The notes beneath the pieces are model-generated. The model saw only the letters and a program-made list of their open reading frames with translations, made no database searches and was not told the origin of the DNA. Shown piece after piece: positions 6,647 to 15,428 of a stretch of 64,000 bases of DNA (the stretch's first letter is position 1; every line of letters begins with the position of its first letter). Source of the DNA: Hyphomonas sp. (GTDB taxonomy: Bacteria; Pseudomonadota; Alphaproteobacteria; Caulobacterales; Hyphomonadaceae). The position numbers and the translations under genes are program-made. The stretch spans positions 1 to 64,000 of the forward strand of contig JACKIK010000001.1 of the NCBI GenBank assembly GCA_020638455.1, written 5' to 3'.

Positions 6647-8455
6647 CTACCCCCCCATTTCCCGCACGCCGGCAATTTCCTGCGAGGGGCAAGGATCGCT
6701 GCCGGGTTCAGTCAGCCGGCCGGTCTTCTCTATCGCCGACTTGGCGCACTCGAAATCGAGGTCCGCAATCGCATCGAACTGGTCGAGATACACATTCCCG
6801 GTCAGCTCATCGAGGAAGTGCGTGCGCTTCAGCCGGTCCATCACCGGGCCCTTCACCTCCGACAGGTGCAGCGTCACGCCCGCATCCTTGAGACGCGCAT
6901 TGATCGCCTCCAGGCTTTCCAGGCCGCTTGCATCGATATGGTTCACCGCAGGGCACATCAGGATGATGTGCTTCAGGTCAGGCCGGTTGCTCAGCACATT
7001 GTAGACCATGTCCTGCAGGAATCTGGCATTGGCGAAATACAGGCTCTCGTCGATCCGTATCGTGACGATATGCTCCGGCACCACGACGGCGTGGCGGTTC
7101 ACATTGCGGAAATGGTGCGTGCCGGGCACCTGCCCGACAATCGCGAAATGCGGCCGGCTGGTCTGGTAAAGATGCAGCAGCAGCGACAGCACGACGCCGG
7201 TCGTCACGCCCAGCTCCACGCCCGCCACCAGCGTCACCAGGATCGTCGCGGCCATGGCGGCAAAATCCCGCTTCGAATAATTCCATGTCCCGCGCAGCGC
7301 CTTGATATCGACAAGGCCGAGCACCGCCACCACCACCGTCGCGGCCAGCACGGCCTGCGGCAGATTGTAGAGCAGCGGCGTCAGGAACAGCGCCGCCAGC
7401 GCAATGCCGACCGCCGTGAAGGCGCCGGCCGCCGGGGTCTCCGCCCCGGCATCGAAGTTCACGGCCGAACGGGCAAATCCGCCGGTCACCGGATAGCCGC
7501 CGGACACGCCCGCCGCGAGGCTCGCCGCGCCGAGCGCGATCAGTTCCTGATCCGGGTCGATCCGCTGGCGCCGCTTCGCCGCCAGCGTCTGCGCCATGGA
7601 GACCGACTCGATGAAACTGATCATCGCAATCAGGGCGGACGAACCGAGCAGCGCCTGCCACAGGCCGGCATCGAAATGCGGCAACGACAGGCCCGGCAGG
7701 CCCTTCGGAATCTCGCCGACGACCCGCACGCCCTTCGCCTCGAGCCCAAAGGCCACGACCGCAACGCCGCCAAGCACGACGGCCAGCACCGGCCCGCTGC
7801 GCGCCAGCATGCTCGCCAGACTGTCCTTCAGGCCAAGTCCCAGCAGCAACGGCTTCAGCCCCTTGCGCGACCAGAACAGGAACGCCACCGCCGGCCCGCC
7901 AATCGCGGCAGTCGGCCAGTTGATCTCGCCCAGATGCCTGAAAATGCTGGTCAGCGTATCGATCATGCCGCGCCCGCTCACCGGGATGCCCAGCAGGTAT
8001 TTCAGCTGGCTGACGGCAATCAGGATGCCCGTCGCCGTGACGAAGCCCGACATCACCGGATGGCTGAGGAAATTGGCGAGAAAGCCGAGCCGGAAGATGC
8101 CCATCACGACCAGCATCAGGCCCGAAATTACCGCCAGCACGATGGCCGCCGTCAGGTATTCCGGCGTTCCCTGCTGCGCGACCTTCCCAGCCGCCACCGC
8201 CGTCATCAGCGAGAGGATCGCCACCGGCCCCACGGCCATCGTCCGCGACGTGCCGAAGATCGCGTAAACGACCAGCGGCAGGACCGACGCATACAGGCCG
8301 ACCTGCGGCGGCAGGCCGGCCAGCAGTGCATAGGCCAGCGATTGCGGGATCAGCATGACTGTCACGATCACCGCGGCGATCATGTCATTGGCGAAAGTCT
8401 GGCCATTGTACTGCCGCCCCCATTGCAGGATGGGCAGGTAATCGGACAGTTTCAT
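6647..8455 (-). CDS. SulP-family anion transporter with STAS domain
   Basis: Inner-membrane transporter for sulfate or a related anion, 602 residues. The N-terminal part has the SulP transport core (AVIVTVMLIPQSLAYALLAGLPPQVGLYAS, residues about 28-57, then about a dozen hydrophobic helices). A cytoplasmic STAS domain follows from about residue 455 (IRIDESLYFANARFLQDMV...CPAVNHIDASGLESLEAI). The ATG of MKLSDYLPI is used; a TTG six codons earlier is the only alternative. It is the last gene of a minus-strand run headed by the ArsR sensor and the persulfide-dioxygenase-like gene, which suggests it moves an inorganic sulfur species such as sulfite or sulfate produced by sulfide oxidation. That substrate is inference from context. 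Confidence 0.88.
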   Translation of the reverse strand: MKLSDYLPILQWGRQYNGQTFANDMIAAVIVTVMLIPQSLAYALLAGLPPQVGLYASVLPLVVYAIFGTSRTMAVGPVAILSLMTAVAAGKVAQQGTPEYLTAAIVLAVISGLMLVVMGIFRLGFLANFLSHPVMSGFVTATGILIAVSQLKYLLGIPVSGRGMIDTLTSIFRHLGEINWPTAAIGGPAVAFLFWSRKGLKPLLLGLGLKDSLASMLARSGPVLAVVLGGVAVVAFGLEAKGVRVVGEIPKGLPGLSLPHFDAGLWQALLGSSALIAMISFIESVSMAQTLAAKRRQRIDPDQELIALGAASLAAGVSGGYPVTGGFARSAVNFDAGAETPAAGAFTAVGIALAALFLTPLLYNLPQAVLAATVVVAVLGLVDIKALRGTWNYSKRDFAAMAATILVTLVAGVELGVTTGVVLSLLLHLYQTSRPHFAIVGQVPGTHHFRNVNRHAVVVPEHIVTIRIDESLYFANARFLQDMVYNVLSNRPDLKHIILMCPAVNHIDASGLESLEAINARLKDAGVTLHLSEVKGPVMDRLKRTHFLDELTGNVYLDQFDAIADLDFECAKSAIEKTGRLTEPGSDPCPSQEIAGVREMGG

Positions 8456-8481
8456 GCCATCAGCCCCCGGCAAGCCTGGCC

Positions 8482-9351
8482 CTACAGCGCGTTCAGCGGA
8501 ATCTTGAGATAGCGCGTGCCATTCTCTTCCGGCTCCGGCATCTGGCCGGCGCGCATGTTGATCTGGATCGAGGGCAGGATCAACCGCGGCATGCCGAGCG
8601 TCGCATCGCGCGCCTCGCGCATGGCCACGAACTCGTCCTCGCTCACGCCTTCATGCACATGCACGTTCTTCGCCCGCTCCTCAGCGACCGTGGTTTCCCA
8701 GGCAAACTCATCCCGGCCCGGTGCCTTGTAGTCATGGCACATGAACAGCCGGGTTTCCGGCGGCAGGCTCAGCACTTTCTGTATGGATCGATACAGCGTG
8801 CGCGCATCCCCACCGGGGAAATCGGCCCGCGCTGTCCCATAGTCCGGCATGAACATCGTATCGCCCACGAACGCCGCATCACCGATCACATAGGTCATGC
8901 ACGCCGGCGTATGGCCCGGCGTGTGCAGCGCCTTTGCCTCGATCGTCCCGATGCGGAACGTATCGCCGTCGACAAACAGCGTGTCGAACTGGCTGCCGTC
9001 GCGGCGGAACGCCGTGCCCTCGTTGAACACCTTGCCGAACACGTTCTGCACCGTGGTGATCTCGGCGCCGATGGCAATCCTGCCGCCCAGCTTCTCATGG
9101 ATATACGGCGCCGCCGACAGATGGTCCGCATGAACATGGGTCTCGAGGATCCATTCCAGCTTCAGTCCCTCGGCCTGGATATAGCCGATGATCTCGTCGG
9201 CGGAGTCCGTCTTCGTGCGGCCGGATGCGGGATCGTAGTCCAGCACGGAATCGACCACGGCACAGGTCTTCGTTTCCGGATCGGTCACGACATAGCTGAC
9301 GGTGAAGGTCGGCTCGTCAAAGAAGGCAATCACTTCGGGGTTCGACATCAT
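8482..9351 (-). CDS. Metallo-beta-lactamase-fold hydrolase, persulfide dioxygenase-like
   Basis: Likely oxidises glutathione persulfide to sulfite (ETHE1/Blh-type). The 289-residue protein has the metal motif THVHADHLS (residues 71-79), a second His in LHTPGHTPACMTYVIGD, the bridging Asp in FVGDTMFMPDYGTARADFPGGD, and the MCHDYKAPGRDEFAWETTV segment characteristic of persulfide dioxygenases and their bacterial Blh homologues. A GGAGAGA site sits before two adjacent ATG codons. It lies 13 bases downstream of the ArsR-type thiol sensor and upstream of SulP, an arrangement seen in BigR/SqrR-controlled sulfide detoxification loci. A general glyoxalase-type hydrolase cannot be excluded, but the context argues against it. 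Confidence 0.85.
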   Translation of the reverse strand: MMSNPEVIAFFDEPTFTVSYVVTDPETKTCAVVDSVLDYDPASGRTKTDSADEIIGYIQAEGLKLEWILETHVHADHLSAAPYIHEKLGGRIAIGAEITTVQNVFGKVFNEGTAFRRDGSQFDTLFVDGDTFRIGTIEAKALHTPGHTPACMTYVIGDAAFVGDTMFMPDYGTARADFPGGDARTLYRSIQKVLSLPPETRLFMCHDYKAPGRDEFAWETTVAEERAKNVHVHEGVSEDEFVAMREARDATLGMPRLILPSIQINMRAGQMPEPEENGTRYLKIPLNAL

Positions 9352-9364
9352 TCTCTCCGTTCAC

Positions 9365-9700
9365 TTATATTTTCTGTATACGTACGTCCGGATCGGCCCG
9401 CTTTCCCAGCATGACCGAGCAGATTGCATCCACCATGGCGTGCGCGCGCTTGTCCGAGAGGGTGTAGTAGACGGCCCGCGCCTCCCGGCGCGCCTCCAGC
9501 ACGCCTTCCTCGCGCAGCTTGGCCAGCTCCCGCGACAGGCGCGGTTGCGGAATGCCAAGCTCGGCCTCCAGCGCCCCGACCGACATTTCCCCGCCGCGCA
9601 GCTGGCAGCAGATCATCAGCCTGTCGGAATGCGACAGCGATTTCAGCAGGCCTGTCGCCTGATTCACAAGCGGCTCCATGTTTCGGCTGTCGCGATTCAT
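9365..9700 (-). CDS. ArsR-family repressor with BigR/SqrR-like cysteine pair
   Basis: Winged-helix repressor of 111 residues (ALEAELGIPQPRLSRELAKLREEGVLEARREARAVYYTLSD). It has cysteines at about 31/32 (LMICCQL) and 94 (DAICSVML). These positions correspond to the pair that forms a tetrasulfide bridge in the persulfide sensors SqrR and BigR. Metal-binding ArsR motifs (ELCVCDL) are absent. The ATG at 9700 is preceded by GAGGAG. It heads an operon with the persulfide-dioxygenase-like gene, and the palindrome at 9761-9782 upstream is the obvious operator. Sensing of reactive sulfur is inferred, not shown. Confidence 0.8.
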   Translation of the reverse strand: MNRDSRNMEPLVNQATGLLKSLSHSDRLMICCQLRGGEMSVGALEAELGIPQPRLSRELAKLREEGVLEARREARAVYYTLSDKRAHAMVDAICSVMLGKRADPDVRIQKI

Positions 9701-9753
9701 CGGCCAGTCTCCTCTCATTGCCGCGCCGTCGGATAGCACGTCCGTACGGTGCT

Positions 9754-9782
9754 CACTTTACACTTTACATAAGCGTAAAGTG
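9754..9782. promoter_or_regulatory. Putative operator of the thiol-sensor operon
   Basis: CACTTTAC-ATAAGC-GTAAAGTG (9761-9782) is a perfect 8-bp inverted repeat. A direct copy of CACTTTA lies immediately before it (9754-9760). It is 54 bases upstream of the ArsR-type gene, in the only AT-rich patch of that gap, so autoregulation is likely. Confidence 0.6.
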
Positions 9783-9845
9783 ATATTCCGCAAGTGACAA
9801 ATCTGCACATCGGCGCGCCGCCCGCAATGCCTTGAACAGCAATGG

Positions 9846-9877
9846 AAAAAAGCCGGCCCGGATCGCTCCGGGCCGGC
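9846..9877 (-). terminator. Rho-independent terminator of the TonB receptor gene
   Basis: On the minus strand GCCGGCCCGGA-GCGA-TCCGGGCCGGC forms an 11-bp perfect stem followed by six T. It begins 25 bases after the stop of the TonB-dependent receptor gene. Confidence 0.85.
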
Positions 9878-9901
9878 CTCATGTCCGTTGGGCTCAGGCG
9901 C

Positions 9902-12493
9902 CTAGTAGGTGTACCGCACGCCGAACTTGGCCGTGTAGGAATAGGTCTCGTACTGCAACAGACGGTCGCGGCCGGGGCCCTTCTGATAGGCCAGGTACGG
10001 CTCGTCGTTGATATTCACGAGGTCGCCATAGATCTGCAAGTGCTCATTGATCCGGTACTTCGCCGAGAAGTCGATCTGCAGGTGGTCCTTCACATAGCGG
10101 TCGGTCTCCGCATCGCTGCCCAGTTCGTCCAGGTAGCCGTCGCGATAGGCCGCCGTCAGGCGCAGCTCCAGGCCGGCTTTGTCATAGCCGATCATGGCGT
10201 TGTAGGTGTTCTCGGAAGACGCCGGCAGCGGGATCGAGCGCGTGCCGCCATTGCCATTCGGCACTTTGCCTTCGCTGTCGGTGTAGGTGTAGTTGAACCC
10301 GACCAGCATGCCGTCAAGCAGGCCCGGCAGGAATTCGAGCGCCTGCTGGTAGTTGAACTCAAGGCCCTTCACGCTCGCCGAGTCGCCGTTCACCGGGATC
10401 GTGGCTTCCTGGTAGTCGATGCCGCGATACGTGCCCGGATCGGTATAGAACTGGTCGACGATGAAGTCCCGGATGTCCTTGTAGAAGAAGCCGGCCTGGA
10501 TCACGGCGCCCTCGGCGAAATAGTATTCGGCGCTGAGGTCGTAGTTGGTGGCGCGATAGGGGTTGAGGTCCGGATTGCCGAACTCGCCCTCATCGTCTTC
10601 ATTCAGGTAGAAGCGCGGCGCCAGCTTGCCGATGCCCGGACGCACGACGCTCTGGTAGAACGCCCCGCGGACGACCCAGTTGTCGGTCGGATTGTAGCGC
10701 AGGTTGAGGCTCGGCAGCACGTCCGTATAGTCGTTGTTGAACGACAGCGGAATGACGGTGATGGTGTCGCCATCGTCGCCGATCTGGTTGCCGCCGAGAT
10801 CGTCGAACGTGTGCTCCACCCGGACGCCCGCGATCAGCGTCGTGTTGTCCGTCGTCACCTTGCCCTGCACGTAGGCGGCGTAGATATCCTCATCCACCGA
10901 ATAGTCGGCAGCATTGGACTCATAGTCCGTGTCGTGCTGGTTCAGCACGAACTCGCCCGCATGGGCGCGGTTGTAAGCACGCACCAGGCCGAGGTCCGGC
11001 AGCGGGCCGAGATCGGCAAGGCCATAGGTCTGGCTGCCCTGCACATCCGCCAGCGTGTAGCCGTCGAGTTCGTCGTAGACGTCCAGCGTGAGCGCATAGT
11101 CCTTCTGGCGCAGGCGGATCTTGCCGCCCGTCTTGATTTCCAGATCACCGGCGTCGAACGGGATCGAACGCGCCGCATCGAACTTGGCCGACCATTCCTT
11201 GTCGGTGGACAGGCCGTCGACATTTTCGAGATCGGTGAATTCATATCCGGTGGGATCCAGGAAGTCCGCCAGCCCGGTGGTGACGTCATAGGTCGTGGTC
11301 TCGAGGTTCGAATAGTCGAACGTGACGGCCAGGGCGCCGTCCTTCTTGAAGTCCTGCTGGAAGCGGGTCGGATCCTGCGTGCGGTGCTCGTGTTCCTCGG
11401 CTTGCGAGTAGGCGAGCTTGTAGTCCAGCTTCCAGTCGCCCGTCTCGGTCTCGCCGCCGATCTGGTATGACTGGATCGTCTGCCCCTCGAAGCGGTCCTT
11501 GAGGTCGCGGCGCACACGGATGCGGCCATCGTCGGACTGGAAGCTCGCCGTGTTGTCGTCGCCGGCATAGGGTTCGCCACTCATCGCGAAGATCAGGCGC
11601 TGGCGCTTTTCGGTATCATCGAACCGGCTGAAGATGCCGCGGGCGTAGAAGGTCGAGCTGTCGCCCACTTTCCAGTCCATTGAGAGCGACGCGCCGAAGC
11701 GTTCGCGCTCGACATCATAGTCGCGATACTGGACTTCCTCGGCATAGACGAGGCCGTCATCCGTTTCGGTCCAGTCCGAGATTTCCTGGTTATCGGTCGA
11801 GGTCTTGCGGTCGTAATAGGAGAGGCCGCCGGAAATGCCGAACGTGTCAGAGACCGGCAGGGTGAAGTCCACTGCGCCCTTTGGCGACGTCTCGCCATTG
11901 AGATCGTTATATGAGCCTTCCACGTTCGCCGAAATGTAGGGCTTTTTGCGGTCGAAGCCCTTGGTCGTATCGATCTCGATCGAGGCGCCGATCGTGTCGG
12001 CATCCATGTCGGCGGTCAGCGTCTTCTTGACCTGGATCGACTGGATCAGTTCCGAAGGCAGCACGTCGAGCGCCACCGCGCGGGTGTCGGCTTCCGGTGC
12101 CGGCAGGCGGACGCCGTTGACCGAGGACGCGTTGAGCGTCGGGTCGAGTCCGCGCACCGACACGAAGCGGCCCTCGCCCTGGTCGTCGAGAATATTGATG
12201 CCTGGCAGGCGGCGGATGGATTCGGCGACGTTCTGGTCGGGGAACTGCCCGATGCCGTCGCGCGTCAGCACGCTTTCAACCGTGTCGGATGCGCGCTGCT
12301 GGTTGATCGCGCTTTCCATCATGGCGCGCTGGCCGACGATGACGACCGTGTCCATCGTCTTGACCTCTTCGTCCGCCGCGCTGACCGGCTGCGTGGTTGC
12401 CGTCTGCGCTATGGCCGGGCTGGCCAACACGGCTGCAATGGCTGTTGTGACGAAAAATTTCCGGTTGCGCCGGCAGAAATATGAAAGGTTCAT
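9902..12493 (-). CDS. TonB-dependent outer-membrane receptor
   Basis: Outer-membrane beta-barrel for energised uptake, 863 residues. The signal peptide ends near ASPAIAQ. A plug domain begins at TMDTVVIVGQRAMM (TonB-box-like DTVVIVG) and contains QNVAESIRRLPGINI and VSVRGLDPTLNASSVNGVRLP. The long barrel ends in an aromatic residue (FGVRYTY). I chose the ATG at 12493 because the GGGGA ribosome site is six bases upstream; the ATG two codons earlier is too close to it. It is divergent from a phytase lipoprotein, a pairing known in sphingomonads and Caulobacter relatives, suggesting it takes up inositol phosphates or a related phosphate ester. The substrate is inferred from that pairing. Confidence 0.88.
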   Translation of the reverse strand: MNLSYFCRRNRKFFVTTAIAAVLASPAIAQTATTQPVSAADEEVKTMDTVVIVGQRAMMESAINQQRASDTVESVLTRDGIGQFPDQNVAESIRRLPGINILDDQGEGRFVSVRGLDPTLNASSVNGVRLPAPEADTRAVALDVLPSELIQSIQVKKTLTADMDADTIGASIEIDTTKGFDRKKPYISANVEGSYNDLNGETSPKGAVDFTLPVSDTFGISGGLSYYDRKTSTDNQEISDWTETDDGLVYAEEVQYRDYDVERERFGASLSMDWKVGDSSTFYARGIFSRFDDTEKRQRLIFAMSGEPYAGDDNTASFQSDDGRIRVRRDLKDRFEGQTIQSYQIGGETETGDWKLDYKLAYSQAEEHEHRTQDPTRFQQDFKKDGALAVTFDYSNLETTTYDVTTGLADFLDPTGYEFTDLENVDGLSTDKEWSAKFDAARSIPFDAGDLEIKTGGKIRLRQKDYALTLDVYDELDGYTLADVQGSQTYGLADLGPLPDLGLVRAYNRAHAGEFVLNQHDTDYESNAADYSVDEDIYAAYVQGKVTTDNTTLIAGVRVEHTFDDLGGNQIGDDGDTITVIPLSFNNDYTDVLPSLNLRYNPTDNWVVRGAFYQSVVRPGIGKLAPRFYLNEDDEGEFGNPDLNPYRATNYDLSAEYYFAEGAVIQAGFFYKDIRDFIVDQFYTDPGTYRGIDYQEATIPVNGDSASVKGLEFNYQQALEFLPGLLDGMLVGFNYTYTDSEGKVPNGNGGTRSIPLPASSENTYNAMIGYDKAGLELRLTAAYRDGYLDELGSDAETDRYVKDHLQIDFSAKYRINEHLQIYGDLVNINDEPYLAYQKGPGRDRLLQYETYSYTAKFGVRYTY

Positions 12494-12830
12494 GACCATT
12501 CCCCATTTGTGTACTGAGTTTTCGATCCCGCAGCGCCGCACTTAGGCGGAAGTCGTGACAGCCGGATGACCGAATGCCATCTTCCGGAGCCCGCGCGCGA
12601 TTTCTGCGGCCACTGTTGTCGATTCACCACACGAGGCAGGATGTCGCAGCACGCCCGGAAAATCTAATCTTTACACGGAAAATAGGTCGGGCCGGCGCGG
12701 GTCGGCCTGGATCAATGTCTGAAACAAGGCTGACTTGCCCGCGCGCCTCCGCTAGAAGCGGTCCGCAAAGGAGGTCGGACAGGTTCAGGACCGGCCGGCC
12801 AATCAGTTCAAGCACCGGGACTCCACATTC
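12494..12830. promoter_or_regulatory. Divergent control region between TonB receptor and phytase
   Basis: This 337-base gap holds no gene. It must carry promoters for both flanking genes. On the plus strand TTGCCC (12736) with GCTAGA downstream resembles a weak housekeeping promoter. I looked for tandem CTGTCAT Pho boxes, which would fit phosphate control, and did not find a convincing pair. Confidence 0.4.
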
Positions 12831-13856
12831 ATGCGACTGACACTTTCGCTTACCGCCCTTGCCGGCCTTGCCGCCTGCGCCACCGGCCCCGTCGAATATG
12901 CCGGCCCGGTCGCGACGGTCCTCGCCATGAACGAGACCGCGCCGATGAATGGCGAAGGGGACCTCGCCGACGATCCGGCGATCTGGGTCAATGCTTCGGA
13001 CCCGGCAAGCTCGCTGATCCTCGGCACCAACAAGGATGAAGGGGTCTATGTCTACGCGCTCGACGGCGGCGAATTGCAGGAACTGCCGGTCGGACGCGTC
13101 AACAATGTCGACCTGCGGGGCAACATCGCTGTCGGCTCGAATGACGAGCTCAACGCCATTTCCTGGTTCGAGATCGATCCCCGGACGCTGACGGTGAAGG
13201 AGCTCGGCAATTCGGAAACCGGCAAGGACGAGCCCTACGGCATCTGCAGCGGCCTCAGCGGCGAAACCTATCGCGTCGCCGTCACCTACAAGGACGGCAC
13301 GATCCAGCTCTGGTCCGGCAACTGGGAAACCATCGAGACGGTGAACCCCGTCCTCGAACGCACGATGAATGTGCCGACCAAGATCGAAGGCTGTGTCTTC
13401 GACGACGAATCGGACCGCCTGTTCGTCGACGAGGAAGACTATGGCATCTGGGCCTTCGACCTGTCGGATCCCGATGCAAAGCCGGTGACCGTCGATCGCA
13501 TCGCCGGCGGCCACGGCCTGGTTGCCGATGTCGAGGGCATCGGCCTCTGGCAGGGCAAGGACGGCGCAGGCTACCTCGTCGCCTCGGCGCAGGCGGCGGA
13601 CCGCTTCGTGGTCTACGACCGTCAGCCGCCCTTCACGCCCCGTGGCGTCTTCCGCATCGCGGACAATACAGCCATCGGCATCGACGGCGTCAGCCACACC
13701 GACGGGCTCGACATCACCTCCGCGCCGCTGCCGGGCCTGCCACGCGGCGCCATGGTGGTGCAGGACGACGCCAACCCGATCAAGGAATACGAGCAGAATT
13801 TCAAGATCGTGTCCTGGGCGGATATTGAGTCAGCACTCGGCCTGCCGCAGGACTAG
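12831..13856 (+). CDS. Beta-propeller phytase (3-phytase) lipoprotein
   Basis: Releases phosphate from phytate at the cell surface. The 341-residue protein has a lipoprotein signal with Cys16 in LAGLAAC. The propeller signatures follow: EGDLADDPAIWVNASDPASSLILGTNK, LPVGRVNNVDLRG, VEGCVFDDESDRLFVDEEDYGIW, GYLVASAQAADRFVVYDR and HTDGLDITSAPLPGLPRGAMVVQDD, all typical of the calcium-dependent phytase family. The length is right for a single six-bladed propeller. The divergent TonB receptor suggests a surface-digest-and-import pair. Its stop overlaps the convergent minus-strand gene by 4 bases. Confidence 0.88.
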   Translation: MRLTLSLTALAGLAACATGPVEYAGPVATVLAMNETAPMNGEGDLADDPAIWVNASDPASSLILGTNKDEGVYVYALDGGELQELPVGRVNNVDLRGNIAVGSNDELNAISWFEIDPRTLTVKELGNSETGKDEPYGICSGLSGETYRVAVTYKDGTIQLWSGNWETIETVNPVLERTMNVPTKIEGCVFDDESDRLFVDEEDYGIWAFDLSDPDAKPVTVDRIAGGHGLVADVEGIGLWQGKDGAGYLVASAQAADRFVVYDRQPPFTPRGVFRIADNTAIGIDGVSHTDGLDITSAPLPGLPRGAMVVQDDANPIKEYEQNFKIVSWADIESALGLPQD

Positions 13857-14554
13857 GCAACCCGCATCAGGACCCAGACGCTGGCGCTGTACAGCAGGGC
13901 CAGCGCGCCCATCCGTATCGCCGCGGACAGCACATAGGGGCGGATATCGTCCCATGAGGTCTGGCGCGCGACCTCCGCCACGGCTGTCGCGATCTCTTCA
14001 TGCATGCGGTCGCGGTTCTCTCCGGCCAGCGCCAGCATGACATTGCTGGTGCGGGATTGCGGCTGGGCATTCGCCCCGGCCAGCACTTCGGCGAAGACCC
14101 GCGCGGCGATTGATTCCGTCAGCGCCCGCTTCGGGTGCCAGCCATGCCGGCGCAATTCGGCAAGACCGACGCGCGCGACCGGGAAGTTCACCCACACATC
14201 CCGCATCAGGAACAGGACCAGTGCCGCCGAGGCGAGCCCCAGGAACACCGGCCGTCCGATCAGGCCGAAATGGTGCGCTGCCCAGATCGACGACAGGACC
14301 GACAGCTTGATCGCCGTCGCAACGGCAAAGTTGCGGAAGCTGCGCGTCACGAACATCAGCGCGTCGGCGCGGATGCGATGGCGCGTCTCCACGGCGGCGG
14401 CTTCGATGGCCTTGTTCTTGCGCCCGTGGATCTCGCGGCCCAGCGCCTTTCGCCCGGCCAGCAGGCCGGCCGCGACGGCGGACAGGATCACGAACGGGGC
14501 ACCCATGGACTGAATGTAGGGGCGCCCGCGCAGTCTGTCTCGCCCCGGCTTCAC
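13853..14554 (-). CDS. Membrane protein of the DUF883/holin-like operon, function unknown
   Basis: This 233-residue protein has hydrophobic segments near residues 16-33 (MGAPFVILSAVAAGLLAG), 75-112 and at the C-terminus (IRMGALALLYSASVWVLMRVA), separated by basic helical stretches. A GTG at 14554 overlaps the stop of the upstream gene (GTGA), suggesting coupled translation; an ATG at 14506 is the alternative. It is the third gene of a minus-strand operon with a YqjE-like and a DUF883 protein. Operons of this kind are linked to stationary-phase inner-membrane function, but I do not recognise this family. Confidence 0.65.
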   Translation of the reverse strand: MKPGRDRLRGRPYIQSMGAPFVILSAVAAGLLAGRKALGREIHGRKNKAIEAAAVETRHRIRADALMFVTRSFRNFAVATAIKLSVLSSIWAAHHFGLIGRPVFLGLASAALVLFLMRDVWVNFPVARVGLAELRRHGWHPKRALTESIAARVFAEVLAGANAQPQSRTSNVMLALAGENRDRMHEEIATAVAEVARQTSWDDIRPYVLSAAIRMGALALLYSASVWVLMRVA

Positions 14555-14949
14555 AGCATCGACATGATAAACCGCTCGGCATGCCGCCGGGCCGCCTGCG
14601 GATTGCGCACGAGCGTGTATCCCATCAGGAGGGCCAGCGCCGTCACGGTCAGCGGGCGGCGCCGGATCATGGTGCGAATCGTGTCGAACGGCAGGTCCGC
14701 CAGCGCCTCCGCCGTCGCTTCCTCGACCTGTTCGGCTTCCGTCTCGACAGACCGGTAGGGCTTCAGGAAATAAAGCAGGCAGGCCGCAGCCAGCACGAGC
14801 AGCGTGCCCGCCACCACGAAGGCCGCCGCGATCAGCCCCATCACCTCGGCCAGCGCCAGCGTCATCGCAACGAACAGGGCGATCACACCGCCGCCGCCCA
14901 TCAGGAGGCCCGCAACGGCCGCCAGCAGGCGCAGCTTCGTCGTATCCAT
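14551..14949 (-). CDS. YqjE/phage-holin-like membrane protein
   Basis: Small inner-membrane protein, 132 residues. It has two adjacent hydrophobic helices (LLAAVAGLLMGGGGVIALFVAMTLALAEVMGLIAAAFVVAGTLLVLAAACLLYFL, about 8-62), an acidic linker (ETEAEQVEEATAEALADLP) and a C-terminal hydrophobic stretch. The layout resembles YqjE-type putative holin-like proteins that accompany YqjD/ElaB. It is 3 bases from the DUF883 gene upstream and overlaps the gene downstream, so the three form one operon. Confidence 0.7.
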   Translation of the reverse strand: MDTTKLRLLAAVAGLLMGGGGVIALFVAMTLALAEVMGLIAAAFVVAGTLLVLAAACLLYFLKPYRSVETEAEQVEEATAEALADLPFDTIRTMIRRRPLTVTALALLMGYTLVRNPQAARRHAERFIMSML

Positions 14950-14952
14950 TGC

Positions 14953-15270
14953 CTATTTCCGGTTCAGCATCGCCAGCAGCACGCCGGCACCGAAGGCAAG
15001 GCCGATCGCCGTAAGCGGATGCTCCCGCACCCGCTCCTGCACGTCATCGCGGGCAGAATCGATCTGCTCGCCTGCGTCGCGGGCGAACACCTTGCCCTTC
15101 TCGACACTGTCTTTCGCCTGGTCCGACACGAAGCCGCGCACATCCTTCATGATGGCCTGGAGGTCCTGGCGCAGCCTGGCGAGATCCTCCTTGAGCAGGT
15201 CCATGTCTTCCTTGGCGGACGAGGCACTCTCCGCAGCGCCGCTGCCCGAAGTCTCAGCATTTCTTGCCAT
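14953..15270 (-). CDS. DUF883 (ElaB/YqjD)-family protein
   Basis: Membrane-anchored, mostly helical 105-residue protein. It has a long charged helix (KEDMDLLKEDLARLRQDLQAIMKDVRGFVSDQAKDSVEKGK...DDVQERVREHP) and a C-terminal glycine-rich membrane anchor (LTAIGLAFGAGVLLAMLNRK). This is the pattern of ElaB/YqjD proteins, which bind ribosomes at the inner membrane in stationary phase in E. coli. It is first in a three-gene operon that lies beside the general stress response locus, consistent with stress-phase expression. The neighbourhood link is inference. Confidence 0.82.
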   Translation of the reverse strand: MARNAETSGSGAAESASSAKEDMDLLKEDLARLRQDLQAIMKDVRGFVSDQAKDSVEKGKVFARDAGEQIDSARDDVQERVREHPLTAIGLAFGAGVLLAMLNRK

Positions 15271-15428
15271 GGGGATAAGCTCCTTTCGTAGCGCTCGCCG
15301 GCAAATCTACCGATCCGCAGATTTGGCGGCCTTGCGTTTTATCACACGCGAAAGTCCTGCGGATGGAAATCATCCGGAAGCGTCACGGCCGGCCCGCTTA
15401 TGGGCGGGCGCCGCCGGCCGCCCGCGTA

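Noticed and set aside
6818..8512. 564-codon plus-strand frame over the SulP gene
   Set aside because: The product is Arg/His/Gln-rich without domains, while the minus strand gives a textbook SulP-STAS protein.
9842..11470. 542-codon plus-strand frame opposite the TonB receptor
   Set aside because: Starts inside the receptor's terminator and has only hydrophobic/charged shadow sequence.
12494..12830. Pho boxes in the phytase/receptor control region
   Set aside because: No pair of CTGTCAT-like direct repeats with the right spacing could be found.
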